Assembly (NCBI GenBank): GCA_008636095.1
Contig: VSJD01000101.1
Span: forward strand, 1 to 6,110
DNA length: 6,110 nucleotides
Direction: 5' to 3'
Origin: Kiritimatiellota bacterium
GTDB taxonomy: Bacteria > Verrucomicrobiota > Kiritimatiellia > JAAZAB01
The position numbers were made by a program, and so were the translations under genes. The notes below the pieces were generated by a model. That model saw nothing but the letters and a program-made list of their open reading frames with translations. It was not told where the DNA came from and did no database searches. Positions 1-6,110 of this stretch are shown here, piece after piece (the first letter of the stretch is position 1; each line of letters opens with the position of its first letter).

Positions 1-226
1 AAAATCATTGAGAATCATCCGGGAGAGCGGCCTCCCTTACAAGCTGGGCCCGATGAGCACGGCCGTCGAAGGGGAGTGGGAGGAGGTCATGGGGGTTGTG
101 GATCGCTGCTTCAGGGAGCTCCGGAAGGAGTGCGGCCGGATCTACATGACGGTCCAGGCCGATTACCGCGAGGGGGCGGTAAACCGGATTGAGGGGAAGA
201 TAAAATCGGTGGAAGAAAAGCTATAA
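1..226 (+). CDS. MTH1187-family (DUF77) thiamine-binding protein, C-terminal part
   Basis: This is a 5'-truncated gene. The open frame runs in from the left edge (first whole codon at base 2) and ends at TAA 224-226, leaving about 74 codons. The TTG at base 8 is in frame but is probably an internal leucine, because the family is usually close to 95-100 residues and the missing part would be the N-terminal beta strand. Family-like segments are SGLPYKLGPMSTAVEGEW, then EEVMGVVDRCF, and the closing RIEGKIKSVEEKL. Known members are small cytoplasmic ferredoxin-like proteins that form oligomers, and some bind thiamine; a role in thiamine supply or salvage is inferred from the family only. The gene converges on the restriction operon with a 75-base gap and looks functionally unrelated to it. 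Its base composition appears more GC-rich than that of hsdS or the DUF1016 gene. Family assignment is from recalled sequence similarity. Confidence 0.8.
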   Translation, partial: KSLRIIRESGLPYKLGPMSTAVEGEWEEVMGVVDRCFRELRKECGRIYMTVQADYREGAVNRIEGKIKSVEEKL

Positions 227-301
227 GCGTTCATGGGGTTGTCGCGGATTTTCTGATTTGAAAATGAAGTTACGGATCAAAATGGAGTAAGTGGCAATCG
301 C

Positions 302-3300
302 TTATTTACTCTTCGCCCAATAATCCGCCAGCAACTCGGCTTGGTCTAAAACCTTCGTCACCGAAACCGTATATTCACCCGTCGCCGGATCATCAGGCGG
401 ATATTTGTATTTGCGTAATATTCGTTTGACCAGCACGCGCAGTTGCGCTTGCACGCTTTCTTTGAGTTGCCAGTCAATCGAGGTGTTCTGGCGCACTTTC
501 TCCACCAGTTCGTAGGCAATTTGTTTGAGGGTCTGGTCGCCCAATACGGCCTCGGCTGTTGGGTTGTCGGCCAGGGCATCAAAAAATGCCAATTCGTCGG
601 GGCGCATGTTCATCTTTTCGCCGCGTTGGTCGGCGGCGCGGATATCCTTAGCCAATTGAATGAGTTCTTCAATCAGCCGCGCCGAGTCAATCAACCCGTT
701 TTGGTAGCGTTTGACGGCTTCTGCCAGCATTTCAGAGAATTTCCTGCCCTGCACCAGGTTCATTTTGGAGCGGGTCTTGATTTCGTCATTGAGCAGGCGT
801 TTGAGCAGTTCGAGCGCCAAGTTCTTCCTTCCCATGCCCTGAATATCGGCCAGGAATTCATCAGACAGGATGGAAATATCCGGCTTTTTGATGCCCGCCG
901 CGTCAAAGACATCAATCACTTCGCTGGAAATAATAGCATCGTTGATGATCTGGCGGATGGCGGTTTCAATTTCTTCGTTGGTGCGGGTTTTGGTCTGGTC
1001 GTCAAATTTGGCAAAGCGCGCTTTGATGGCCTGAAAAAAGGCCAGGTCATCGCGGATTTTGAGCGCCTCGGGATGCGGCACTGCCAGCCCGAAGGCTTTT
1101 TGCAGGCGGATTACGTTTTCCTTGAAGCGTTCTTTGCCGTTGCGGATGGTGTTGCCTTCTTTGACTTCGGATAGCTCTGAGATGTAATTTGACGCATCCA
1201 GGATGAAGTTGAGTTTGGCTTTGGGTTCGAGCGCAAAGTAGCGGCTGTAATCGAAGCGCGCGAACATATCCACCACTACTTCGTACAGTTCCTGCATTTT
1301 GGCAACGGCTTCCTCCTGGTCGAAGGTGATTTGGCCTTTGCCCTGGCTGGCGGCGTAGATCAGCATGGCATTCTTCAAATCCTGGGCGATGCCGATATAA
1401 TCCACCACCAGCCCGCCTTCCTTGTCGCCAAAGACACGGTTGACGCGGGCGATGGCCTGCATCAGGGTGTGCCCGTTCATCGGTTTGTCCACATACATGG
1501 TGTGCAGGCAGGGCGCATCGAAGCCGGTCAGGAACATATCGCGCACGATGAGCAGTCGCAGGGGGTCTTTGGGATCTTTCAGGCGGTTGCCAATGGCTTT
1601 GCGGCGCTCTTTGTTGCGGATGTGCTCCTGCCAGTCGAGCGGGTCGCTGGCGGAGCCGGTCATAACGATTTTGATGACACCCTTGTCGTCTTCGGAGTTG
1701 TACCAGTCCGGGCACAGTTGGATGATTTCCTTGTGCAGTTCCACGCAGATGCGACGGCTCATGCAGACGATCATGCCTTTGCCGTCCGCCGCGCTCAGGC
1801 GCTGCTCGAAGTGCCGGATGAGGTCGGCAGCGACCTGCTTAAGGCGGCTGGCGCTGCCCACCACAGCTTCTTTGCTCGCCCATTTGGCAAAGCGCCGCTG
1901 GCGGTCGGTCAGTTCGTCGTCTTCAGTGACTTCTTCCACACGCTCATCCAGCAGTTTCTGGTCGGCGGCGGATAGTTCAATTTTGGCCAGGCGGCTTTCG
2001 TAGTAGATGCGCACCGTCGCCCCATCCGCCACCGCCTGCTGGATGTCGTACACGTCGATGTAATCGCCAAAGACCGCCTGGGTGTTTTTGTCTTCCTTTT
2101 CAATCGGTGTGCCGGTAAAGCCGATGAAGGAGGCATTCGGCAGGGCGTCGCGCATGTGTTTGGCGAAGCCATCAATAAAATCGTATTGACTGCGATGGGC
2201 TTCATCGGCAATCACGACCACGTTGCGGCGCTCGGTAAGCCTGGGATATTTCGCGCCGTTTTCTTCAGGCAGGAACTTCTGGATGGTGGTAAAGACAATG
2301 CCGCCGGAGGCCACCGAAAGCAATTTTTTCAGGTCGTCGCGGTTGACGGCCTGGGCGGGAGTCTGGCGTAGTAACTGCTGGCAGTTGCTGAAGGTTTCAA
2401 ACAGTTGCTGGTCCAGGTCGTTGCGGTCGGTCAGCACCACCAGGGTGGGGTTATACATTTCGTCTTGCAAAACCAGTTTCCCGGCGTAAAAGACCATCGA
2501 AAGGCTCTTGCCGCTGCCCTGGGTGTGCCAGACCACGCCCGCGCGCTGATCGCCTTTGGGCTGGCATTCGACGCTTGGCAAGCCATAGACGGCCGGGTGT
2601 TCGGCGGCAAAATGCCTGCTTTCACTGGCTGAGGCGCGGATGGTGGAGGCAATGGCTTTGTTGACGGCGAAATACTGGTGATAGGCGGCAACTTTTTTGA
2701 CCGTTTTCTCTTTCATCTTTTCAAAGACGATAAAGTGGCGAATGACATCCAGCAGGGTCTTTTTGTTGAGCAGACCCTTGATAAGCGGTTCCATCTCCGG
2801 CTCGTGCCGGGAATCCACAGCGCGCGCGCCATCCACACTTTTCCATTCCATAAAGCGGGAATAATCGCTGGTGATGGTTCCGGCTTTGGCAAACCAGCCG
2901 TCGCTGATGACAAGAAAGGCATTGGTGGTAAACAGCGAGGGGATGACCTGCTGGTAGGTTTGCAGTTGGTGGAAGGCCGCCTGCACATCGGCGTTTTCAT
3001 CGGCGGCGTTTTTGAGTTCGATCACCACTATCGGCAAGCCGTTGATAAACAGGACGATATCGGGGCGTTTGTTGGCCTGCCCCTCGATGACGGTGAACTG
3101 GTTGACTGCTAAAAACTCGTTTTTCTCGGGGTGGGTAAAATCTACCAGCCAGACCTTATCAGTACGGGATTTGCCATCGCCCACGCCGAACTTGATATCC
3201 ACGCCTTCGCTGAGCAGGCGGTGGAAGGCATCGTTGTTGTCAATGACGGTTAGCGCCGGGGCGCGCAGGGCTTTTTTGAAGGCATCTTCGCGCGCCTCGG

Positions 3301-3490
3301 CGGGGAGGTGCGGGTTGAGCCGATCAATGGCAGCGTGCAGGCGGGCTGGCAGAATTACTTCGCTATAAACACGCTCCGGGTTCACGCCTTCTGCCAGGTC
3401 GGGACCAAACAGAACGGTATAACCGTTCTCGTCGCGCAGTAATTCGAGGGCGATTTGCTCGATTTCGGATTCATAAAGAATGCCGCTCAT
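302..3490 (-). CDS. hsdR: Type I restriction enzyme, subunit R (HsdR): ATP-dependent translocase and endonuclease
   Basis: The 1062-residue product has the normal length and domain order of a complete HsdR. It would join HsdM and HsdS, pump DNA using ATP, and cut unmodified DNA far from the recognition site. The N-terminal HSDR_N nuclease domain shows D144 (RPDIVLF), E158 and K160 (VIELK) of the PD-(D/E)XK site, and the QxxxY motif Q175-Y179. The superfamily 2 helicase core follows: Walker A TQGSGKS (323-329), motif Ia around [12 protein letters not shown] (351-362), DEAH box (429-432), motif III TGTP (459-462), motif V LTGFDAP (654-660) and motif [12 protein letters not shown] (678-687). The last ~280 residues resemble the DUF3387-type C-terminal helical domain, with [12 protein letters not shown] and [11 protein letters not shown] near the end. 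The ATG shares four bases (ATGA) with the hsdS stop; the ribosome-binding site is weak (GGGG ten bases upstream), so translational coupling is likely. All visible key residues are present, so the gene looks functional. The enzyme type is secure; its DNA specificity is set by HsdS. Confidence 0.97.
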   Translation of the reverse strand: MSGILYESEIEQIALELLRDENGYTVLFGPDLAEGVNPERVYSEVILPARLHAAIDRLNPHLPAEAREDAFKKALRAPALTVIDNNDAFHRLLSEGVDIKFGVGDGKSRTDKVWLVDFTHPEKNEFLAVNQFTVIEGQANKRPDIVLFINGLPIVVIELKNAADENADVQAAFHQLQTYQQVIPSLFTTNAFLVISDGWFAKAGTITSDYSRFMEWKSVDGARAVDSRHEPEMEPLIKGLLNKKTLLDVIRHFIVFEKMKEKTVKKVAAYHQYFAVNKAIASTIRASASESRHFAAEHPAVYGLPSVECQPKGDQRAGVVWHTQGSGKSLSMVFYAGKLVLQDEMYNPTLVVLTDRNDLDQQLFETFSNCQQLLRQTPAQAVNRDDLKKLLSVASGGIVFTTIQKFLPEENGAKYPRLTERRNVVVIADEAHRSQYDFIDGFAKHMRDALPNASFIGFTGTPIEKEDKNTQAVFGDYIDVYDIQQAVADGATVRIYYESRLAKIELSAADQKLLDERVEEVTEDDELTDRQRRFAKWASKEAVVGSASRLKQVAADLIRHFEQRLSAADGKGMIVCMSRRICVELHKEIIQLCPDWYNSEDDKGVIKIVMTGSASDPLDWQEHIRNKERRKAIGNRLKDPKDPLRLLIVRDMFLTGFDAPCLHTMYVDKPMNGHTLMQAIARVNRVFGDKEGGLVVDYIGIAQDLKNAMLIYAASQGKGQITFDQEEAVAKMQELYEVVVDMFARFDYSRYFALEPKAKLNFILDASNYISELSEVKEGNTIRNGKERFKENVIRLQKAFGLAVPHPEALKIRDDLAFFQAIKARFAKFDDQTKTRTNEEIETAIRQIINDAIISSEVIDVFDAAGIKKPDISILSDEFLADIQGMGRKNLALELLKRLLNDEIKTRSKMNLVQGRKFSEMLAEAVKRYQNGLIDSARLIEELIQLAKDIRAADQRGEKMNMRPDELAFFDALADNPTAEAVLGDQTLKQIAYELVEKVRQNTSIDWQLKESVQAQLRVLVKRILRKYKYPPDDPATGEYTVSVTKVLDQAELLADYWAKSK

Positions 3491-4701
3491 ACTTCAATGT
3501 CCCCATTCATTAATTTTGGCAGGAGCGTGTCACGCATAGCTGCGAGGGTGCGAGATTCTTCGTCATAAGCGCGAATTTGTGAAATTACTGCTGCTGCAAT
3601 TAATCCGTATTGTTTTGCAGCAGCTTCTTCTGGAACGACCATCAAGAAAGTATCCAAGCTTGATGCTGGCGTTCGTTGGCGTCCACTCGTACCAATCATG
3701 TTTTGGATTGCATGATTTCTAAGATCATTGAAGCGAGCGAGGTAATACCCGTATTCTGGGGGTAACGGTGCTTTGGGATGCAGAACAATGTATTCAGTAG
3801 AACCCCATCCCGTTTGTCCATCGGCCAAAAAATCCACGAACGCAGTTTTGCCATTTTCCAAACAAGGGGTTATCCGAGCTAAAAGCGTATCGCCGTTAAT
3901 AAACTTAGTACCAGAGCCAAAAGGACGGTCTACCCATTCGATTCCGCGATGGCCTTGTGTTGGCATGTTTGCCATATCCAGATAAGGCGCAATTTCGTCT
4001 TTTCTTAACGGTCTTGAAGGATTAACTTCAATTGCTTCTGGCAGTGGTTTTACTTCCCACCCCTTTGGAATCATCCCCAACTCACTCTCCACCATCTCGC
4101 CGGTTGAGTCGGGGAAATTGAAATCCATAAACCATTCCTTGAAAATGGCATGGGCGATGGCTTCGAGTGTGGCGTTGGTCTGGCGGTTAAGTTCGATTTT
4201 TTCATCCAACGCGGAAAGGATGTTACCGATACGGCGTTGGGTGACGATGTCGGATGCAGTAATTTCGAAATTGGAAAAGTCGGTTTTGTTTAGGATAGGA
4301 ACGGCAGTGCTATGATGACCAGCATTTCTCAATTCATCAGAGATGTTTACCAACGCATAATAAACAAAATCAGGATCAAAAAAAGCCTTGCAAATTACTG
4401 AATTGAGTTGCTGATTTGTAACGCTATCTGTTGTAGTCATTACCACTTTTCCCATATCAGAACCGATACAGGAGACACAGACTGACTTTGCAGGTAATAA
4501 ACAATTTTTTACTGTGTTCTTTCCTTCTTCCGAAAGATAACGTTCCGTTTGATGAATACGCTTTTGCCCCAACATATCTCGTGGCGTAATGAATGGATAC
4601 TTGTCGCCAAAATTGTTCGGGTTCTGAGTTGGCGGCGTTTTTCCGGTGACTATTCTGCCAATGTCACCAATATTCCAAGTATTCCATCCGTTAGAACTCA
4701 T
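3487..4701 (-). CDS. hsdS: Type I restriction-modification DNA specificity subunit S (HsdS)
   Basis: HsdS chooses the bipartite DNA site for both methylation and restriction. The 404-residue product has the usual two-half architecture. Target-recognition domain 1 spans about residues 5-150 ([15 protein letters not shown] near its start). A central conserved helical spacer spans about 154-197, with [20 protein letters not shown] and then [19 protein letters not shown]. Target-recognition domain 2 spans about 213-358, opening with the typical [11 protein letters not shown] second conserved helix closes the protein ([20 protein letters not shown]). The two helices would pack as the antiparallel coiled coil that sets the spacing between the half-sites and binds HsdM. 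The start is ATG 4701-4699, overlapping the upstream stop as ATGA, with a GGAG-like ribosome-binding site five bases before it. The recognition domains look more AT-rich than the conserved helices and hsdR, as expected of exchangeable domains. The gene is complete; the sequence recognised cannot be read from the protein by eye. Confidence 0.95.
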   Translation of the reverse strand: MSSNGWNTWNIGDIGRIVTGKTPPTQNPNNFGDKYPFITPRDMLGQKRIHQTERYLSEEGKNTVKNCLLPAKSVCVSCIGSDMGKVVMTTTDSVTNQQLNSVICKAFFDPDFVYYALVNISDELRNAGHHSTAVPILNKTDFSNFEITASDIVTQRRIGNILSALDEKIELNRQTNATLEAIAHAIFKEWFMDFNFPDSTGEMVESELGMIPKGWEVKPLPEAIEVNPSRPLRKDEIAPYLDMANMPTQGHRGIEWVDRPFGSGTKFINGDTLLARITPCLENGKTAFVDFLADGQTGWGSTEYIVLHPKAPLPPEYGYYLARFNDLRNHAIQNMIGTSGRQRTPASSLDTFLMVVPEEAAAKQYGLIAAAVISQIRAYDEESRTLAAMRDTLLPKLMNGDIEV

Positions 4702-4712
4702 CCCCGCTCCCC
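4691..4712 (-). repeat. Junction repeat, copy 2 (DUF1016/hsdS boundary)
   Basis: This is the partner of the copy at 5839-5860, with the same GGGGA, CGG and ATGAGTTCT blocks and four mismatches. Here ATGAGTTCT opens hsdS. The two copies bracket the DUF1016 gene in the same orientation. Confidence 0.7.
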
Positions 4713-5849
4713 CCCCAGCTCCGCCTCAATTTGTTCTATTGTAGGCAGGCTTCCCTTGAAAGTATCGGGAATGCTTTCGGTCAATCGATATTCTGAAACA
4801 CCAATAGGCTTGTTGATGTCGCTCAGGGCATATTCGGCAACGATTTTATCTTTCTTTTTGCAGATAAGAATGCCGATGGTGGGCTGATCGCGGTCGGTTC
4901 GCAGTTGGCTGTCGATAGCCTTCAGATAAAAATTGAGCTTGCCGGCATGCTCGGGCTCGAAGTCAACCGCCTTCAGCTCAACAACGACATAGCAATGCAG
5001 CTTTGTATGGTAAAAGAGCAGATCGATAAAGAATTCCCGCTCACCAACCTGCAAGGCAATCTGCTTTCCCATATAGGCAAAGCCTGCACCCAGTTCCAGT
5101 AAAAACTGTCTAACATGGGCGACCAGAGCGTTTTCCAGGGCCCGCTCATCGTAGTCCTTGGTCATCGTCAGGAAATCAAATACATAGGGGTCTTTGAGTG
5201 TCTGGGTGGCAAGATCGGATTGGGGCTTGGGCAGGGTAAGGGCAAAATTGGTCACTGCCTTGCCTTCCCGGTTATACAGACCGCTTTCTATCTGGTGCAC
5301 CAGAACGCTGCGGCTCCAGTTGTGGGCAATGGTGCATTGCACATAATAGAGTGCCTCATCGATATCCTTGCATTTGGTCATAATGGCAATGTTGTGTCCC
5401 CAGGGAATCCGGGTGATGTGGGTGATTGCCCGTTGTCCTGTTTGGTCAACAACTTGTTGGCTTTTTCCATCCTCTTGAATTTGTCCAACAGGTTGTTGGA
5501 CTTTTTGCTCTGCCGGTAATTGCGAAACAACTTGTTGCGCAATTTGGTTTGGAAGGGTTGCTGAACTATAAAACAGATACCATTTCTTAATATACATAAG
5601 ATTGCTTCGGGAAAACCCCTTAATATCCGGGAATTCCGCCATCAGATCCGTACTTAACTGCTCAATCAGCCCATCTCCCCACCGGGCATGGGTCTGTTTT
5701 GTCACTATGTCGGCGCCAAGGTCCCAGTAGAAATTGAGAAGCTCGGTCTGTACCTTTAAAGCCGCTTTGATTTGGACATTGCGGACTTTGAGCTTTATAT
5801 CAGACAGCCAGGATTTATATTCTTTATCAATCATCAGATCAGAACTCAT
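4698..5849 (-). CDS. DUF1016/YhcG-family PD-(D/E)XK nuclease, inserted between hsdM and hsdS
   Basis: The 383-residue protein has the two-part layout of the DUF1016 (YhcG-like) family. The N-terminal domain (about 10-95) contains ALKVQTELLNFYWDLG, then WGDGLIEQLSTDLMAEFP and GFSRSNLMYIKKWYLFY. After a linker comes IPWGHNIAIM (148-157) and HNWSRSVLVHQIES (176-189). The C-terminal nuclease domain (about 232-376) carries a plausible active site: E252 (LLELG), D276 (FFIDLLFYH), and E291 with K293 (VVELKAVDF), followed by HAGKLNFYLKAID. The end, SLPTIEQIEAEL, is typical of the family. The linker contains three 13-residue repeats (about 103-141). The ATG at 5849 is favoured over Met6 because AAGGGG lies seven bases upstream. 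The start lies inside the hsdM stop region (11-base overlap) and the stop overlaps hsdS by four bases, so it is probably made together with the Hsd subunits. Such genes are known near type I systems, but the biochemical role is not settled. An accessory nuclease or defence role is inference. Confidence 0.92.
   Translation of the reverse strand: MSSDLMIDKEYKSWLSDIKLKVRNVQIKAALKVQTELLNFYWDLGADIVTKQTHARWGDGLIEQLSTDLMAEFPDIKGFSRSNLMYIKKWYLFYSSATLPNQIAQQVVSQLPAEQKVQQPVGQIQEDGKSQQVVDQTGQRAITHITRIPWGHNIAIMTKCKDIDEALYYVQCTIAHNWSRSVLVHQIESGLYNREGKAVTNFALTLPKPQSDLATQTLKDPYVFDFLTMTKDYDERALENALVAHVRQFLLELGAGFAYMGKQIALQVGEREFFIDLLFYHTKLHCYVVVELKAVDFEPEHAGKLNFYLKAIDSQLRTDRDQPTIGILICKKKDKIVAEYALSDINKPIGVSEYRLTESIPDTFKGSLPTIEQIEAELGGERG
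4707..4712 (-). promoter_or_regulatory. Ribosome-binding site for hsdS, partly made of the G tract
   Basis: GGGGAG on the coding strand ends five bases before the hsdS ATG. Because its G residues belong to the eight-G tract, changes in tract length would mainly alter sequence upstream of the core GGAG and leave its spacing to the ATG unchanged. Confidence 0.5.
4709..4716 (-). repeat. Eight-G homopolymer at the DUF1016/hsdS junction
   Basis: On the coding strand eight consecutive G residues lie within CTG GGG GGG GAG, four codons before the DUF1016 stop and seven bases before the hsdS ATG. The tract encodes two glycines near the nuclease C-terminus and contributes to the hsdS ribosome-binding region. 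Homopolymers of this length are prone to slippage in replication and sometimes in translation or sequencing. Confidence 0.9.
5427..5543 (-). repeat. Three tandem 39-bp (13-codon) repeats in the linker of the DUF1016 nuclease
   Basis: The three units have an exact 39-base period: the core CAACAACTTGTTG at 5447 recurs with changes at 5486 (CAACAGGTTGTTG) and 5525 (AAACAACTTGTTG). In protein they align as IAQQVVSQLPAEQ, KVQQPVGQIQEDG and KSQQVVDQTGQRA (residues 103-141), sharing QQ(V/P)V.Q. From memory of the family, QQVV-like sequence normally occurs once just before the IPWGH segment, so these may be extra copies of that element. Units share the QQ(V/P)V core strongly and differ elsewhere, which suggests an old duplication rather than a very recent one. 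Confidence 0.85.
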
Positions 5850-5860
5850 AGCCGATCCCC
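5839..5860 (-). repeat. Junction repeat, copy 1 (hsdM/DUF1016 boundary)
   Basis: This 22-base stretch spans the end of hsdM and the start of the DUF1016 gene. It matches the stretch at 4691-4712 at 18 of 22 positions when both are read on the coding strand. The shared blocks are GGGGA, CGG and a perfect ATGAGTTCT containing the start codon of the downstream gene. Confidence 0.7.
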
Positions 5861-6110
5861 TTCAGGTTCTCACGTATGGTCTTTTCAAGTTCATTTCCTT
5901 TGGCAAACTGCTCGGCAAGCTTTGAGGTGAGGCCTTTCATTTTTTCATCAAAAGGGATGCCGTCATCGGCTTCTTCTTCCGTGCCCACATACCGACCGGG
6001 CATGAGCACATAGTTGTTGTTCTTTATTTCCTCAATCGTTGCGGATTTGCAAAAGCCCGCTTTGTCTTCGTACTCGCCGTTTTTATTGCGCCAGTTGTGG
6101 TAGGTTCCGG
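5839..6110 (-). CDS. hsdM: Type I restriction-modification DNA methyltransferase subunit M (HsdM), C-terminal 89 residues
   Basis: A frame enters from the right edge and ends at TGA (5841-5839). Reading the minus strand by hand gives a segment beginning GTYHNWRNKNGEYED, continuing AGFCKSATIEEIKNNNYVLM, then PGRYVGTEEEADDGIPFDEK, and ending KTIRENLKGIGYEF. The FCKSAT, YVL.PGRYVG and IRENLKGIGY blocks are hallmarks of the HsdM C-terminus, which contacts HsdS and the DNA. The S-adenosylmethionine-binding motif and the NPP(Y/F) catalytic motif would lie upstream, outside the window, so activity cannot be judged. HsdM methylates adenine in the site selected by HsdS. Its last codons (TAT GAG TTC TGA) overlap the ATGAGTTCT start of the DUF1016 gene in another frame. 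In systems without an insert, the same end commonly runs directly into hsdS. Confidence 0.95.
   Translation of the reverse strand, partial: GTYHNWRNKNGEYEDKAGFCKSATIEEIKNNNYVLMPGRYVGTEEEADDGIPFDEKMKGLTSKLAEQFAKGNELEKTIRENLKGIGYEF
5857..5862 (-). promoter_or_regulatory. Ribosome-binding site for the DUF1016 gene
   Basis: AAGGGG lies seven bases before the ATG at 5849, inside the last codons of hsdM. It supports the 5849 start; the alternative Met6 (ATG 5834-5832) has no comparable purine-rich site. Confidence 0.6.

Noticed and set aside
8..10. TTG at base 8 as the true start of the plus-strand gene
   Set aside because: The frame is open to the window edge, family members extend further at the N-terminus, and there is not enough upstream sequence to show a ribosome-binding site.
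248..265. Inverted repeat ATTTTC-N6-GAAAAT between the two convergent genes, as a bidirectional terminator
   Set aside because: The stem is only six mostly A-T pairs and neither side has a T run after it, so it is too weak to call.
443..1174. Plus-strand open frame of 243 codons opposite hsdR
   Set aside because: It lies wholly antisense to a well-supported hsdR with recognisable motifs, and its translation resembles no family I know. The other long plus-strand frames at 1331-1975, 1422-2003, 2678-3112 and 5115-5519 are rejected for the same reason.
1047..1715. Minus-strand open frame of 222 codons in another frame of hsdR
   Set aside because: It is rich in Arg, Gln and Pro, as expected of an out-of-frame reading of GC-rich coding DNA, and it overlaps the HsdR motif V/VI region.
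5427..5543. The 39-bp repeats as a small CRISPR array
   Set aside because: The units are contiguous, in frame and part of a continuous protein, with no unique spacers between identical repeats.

Overview
The window holds the distal part of a type I restriction-modification operon on the minus strand (5839-302 and onward from the right edge), facing the tail of an unrelated housekeeping-type gene on the plus strand (1-226). The source looks like a bacterium of moderate GC content. The plus-strand fragment resembles the small MTH1187-family thiamine-binding proteins of anaerobic bacteria and archaea. Nothing in the window fixes a lineage, so I do not name one.

Layout, left to right: the 3' end of the MTH1187-like gene (1-226, +); a 75-base convergent gap (227-301) with no convincing terminator; hsdR (302-3490, -), the motor and nuclease subunit; hsdS (3487-4701, -), the DNA-recognition subunit; a DUF1016/YhcG-type PD-(D/E)XK nuclease gene (4698-5849, -); and the last 89 codons of hsdM (5839-6110, -), the methyltransferase subunit, whose start and catalytic motifs lie beyond the right edge. 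In transcription order this is hsdM - DUF1016 nuclease - hsdS - hsdR. Every junction is an overlap (11, 4 and 4 bases), so the four genes probably form one translationally coupled unit with its promoter outside the window.

HsdM and HsdS together would form the sequence-specific adenine methyltransferase, and HsdR would add ATP-driven translocation and cleavage of unmodified DNA. All three visible full-length genes look intact, and HsdR keeps its nuclease and helicase motifs. The extra nuclease sits exactly where hsdM would normally run into hsdS. Three things there merit attention: an imperfect 22-base repeat at both ends of the inserted gene (18/22 identical), an eight-G tract just before the hsdS start where one extra G would fuse the nuclease in frame to HsdS, and three exact-period 39-bp (13-residue) repeats in the linker between the nuclease's two domains.
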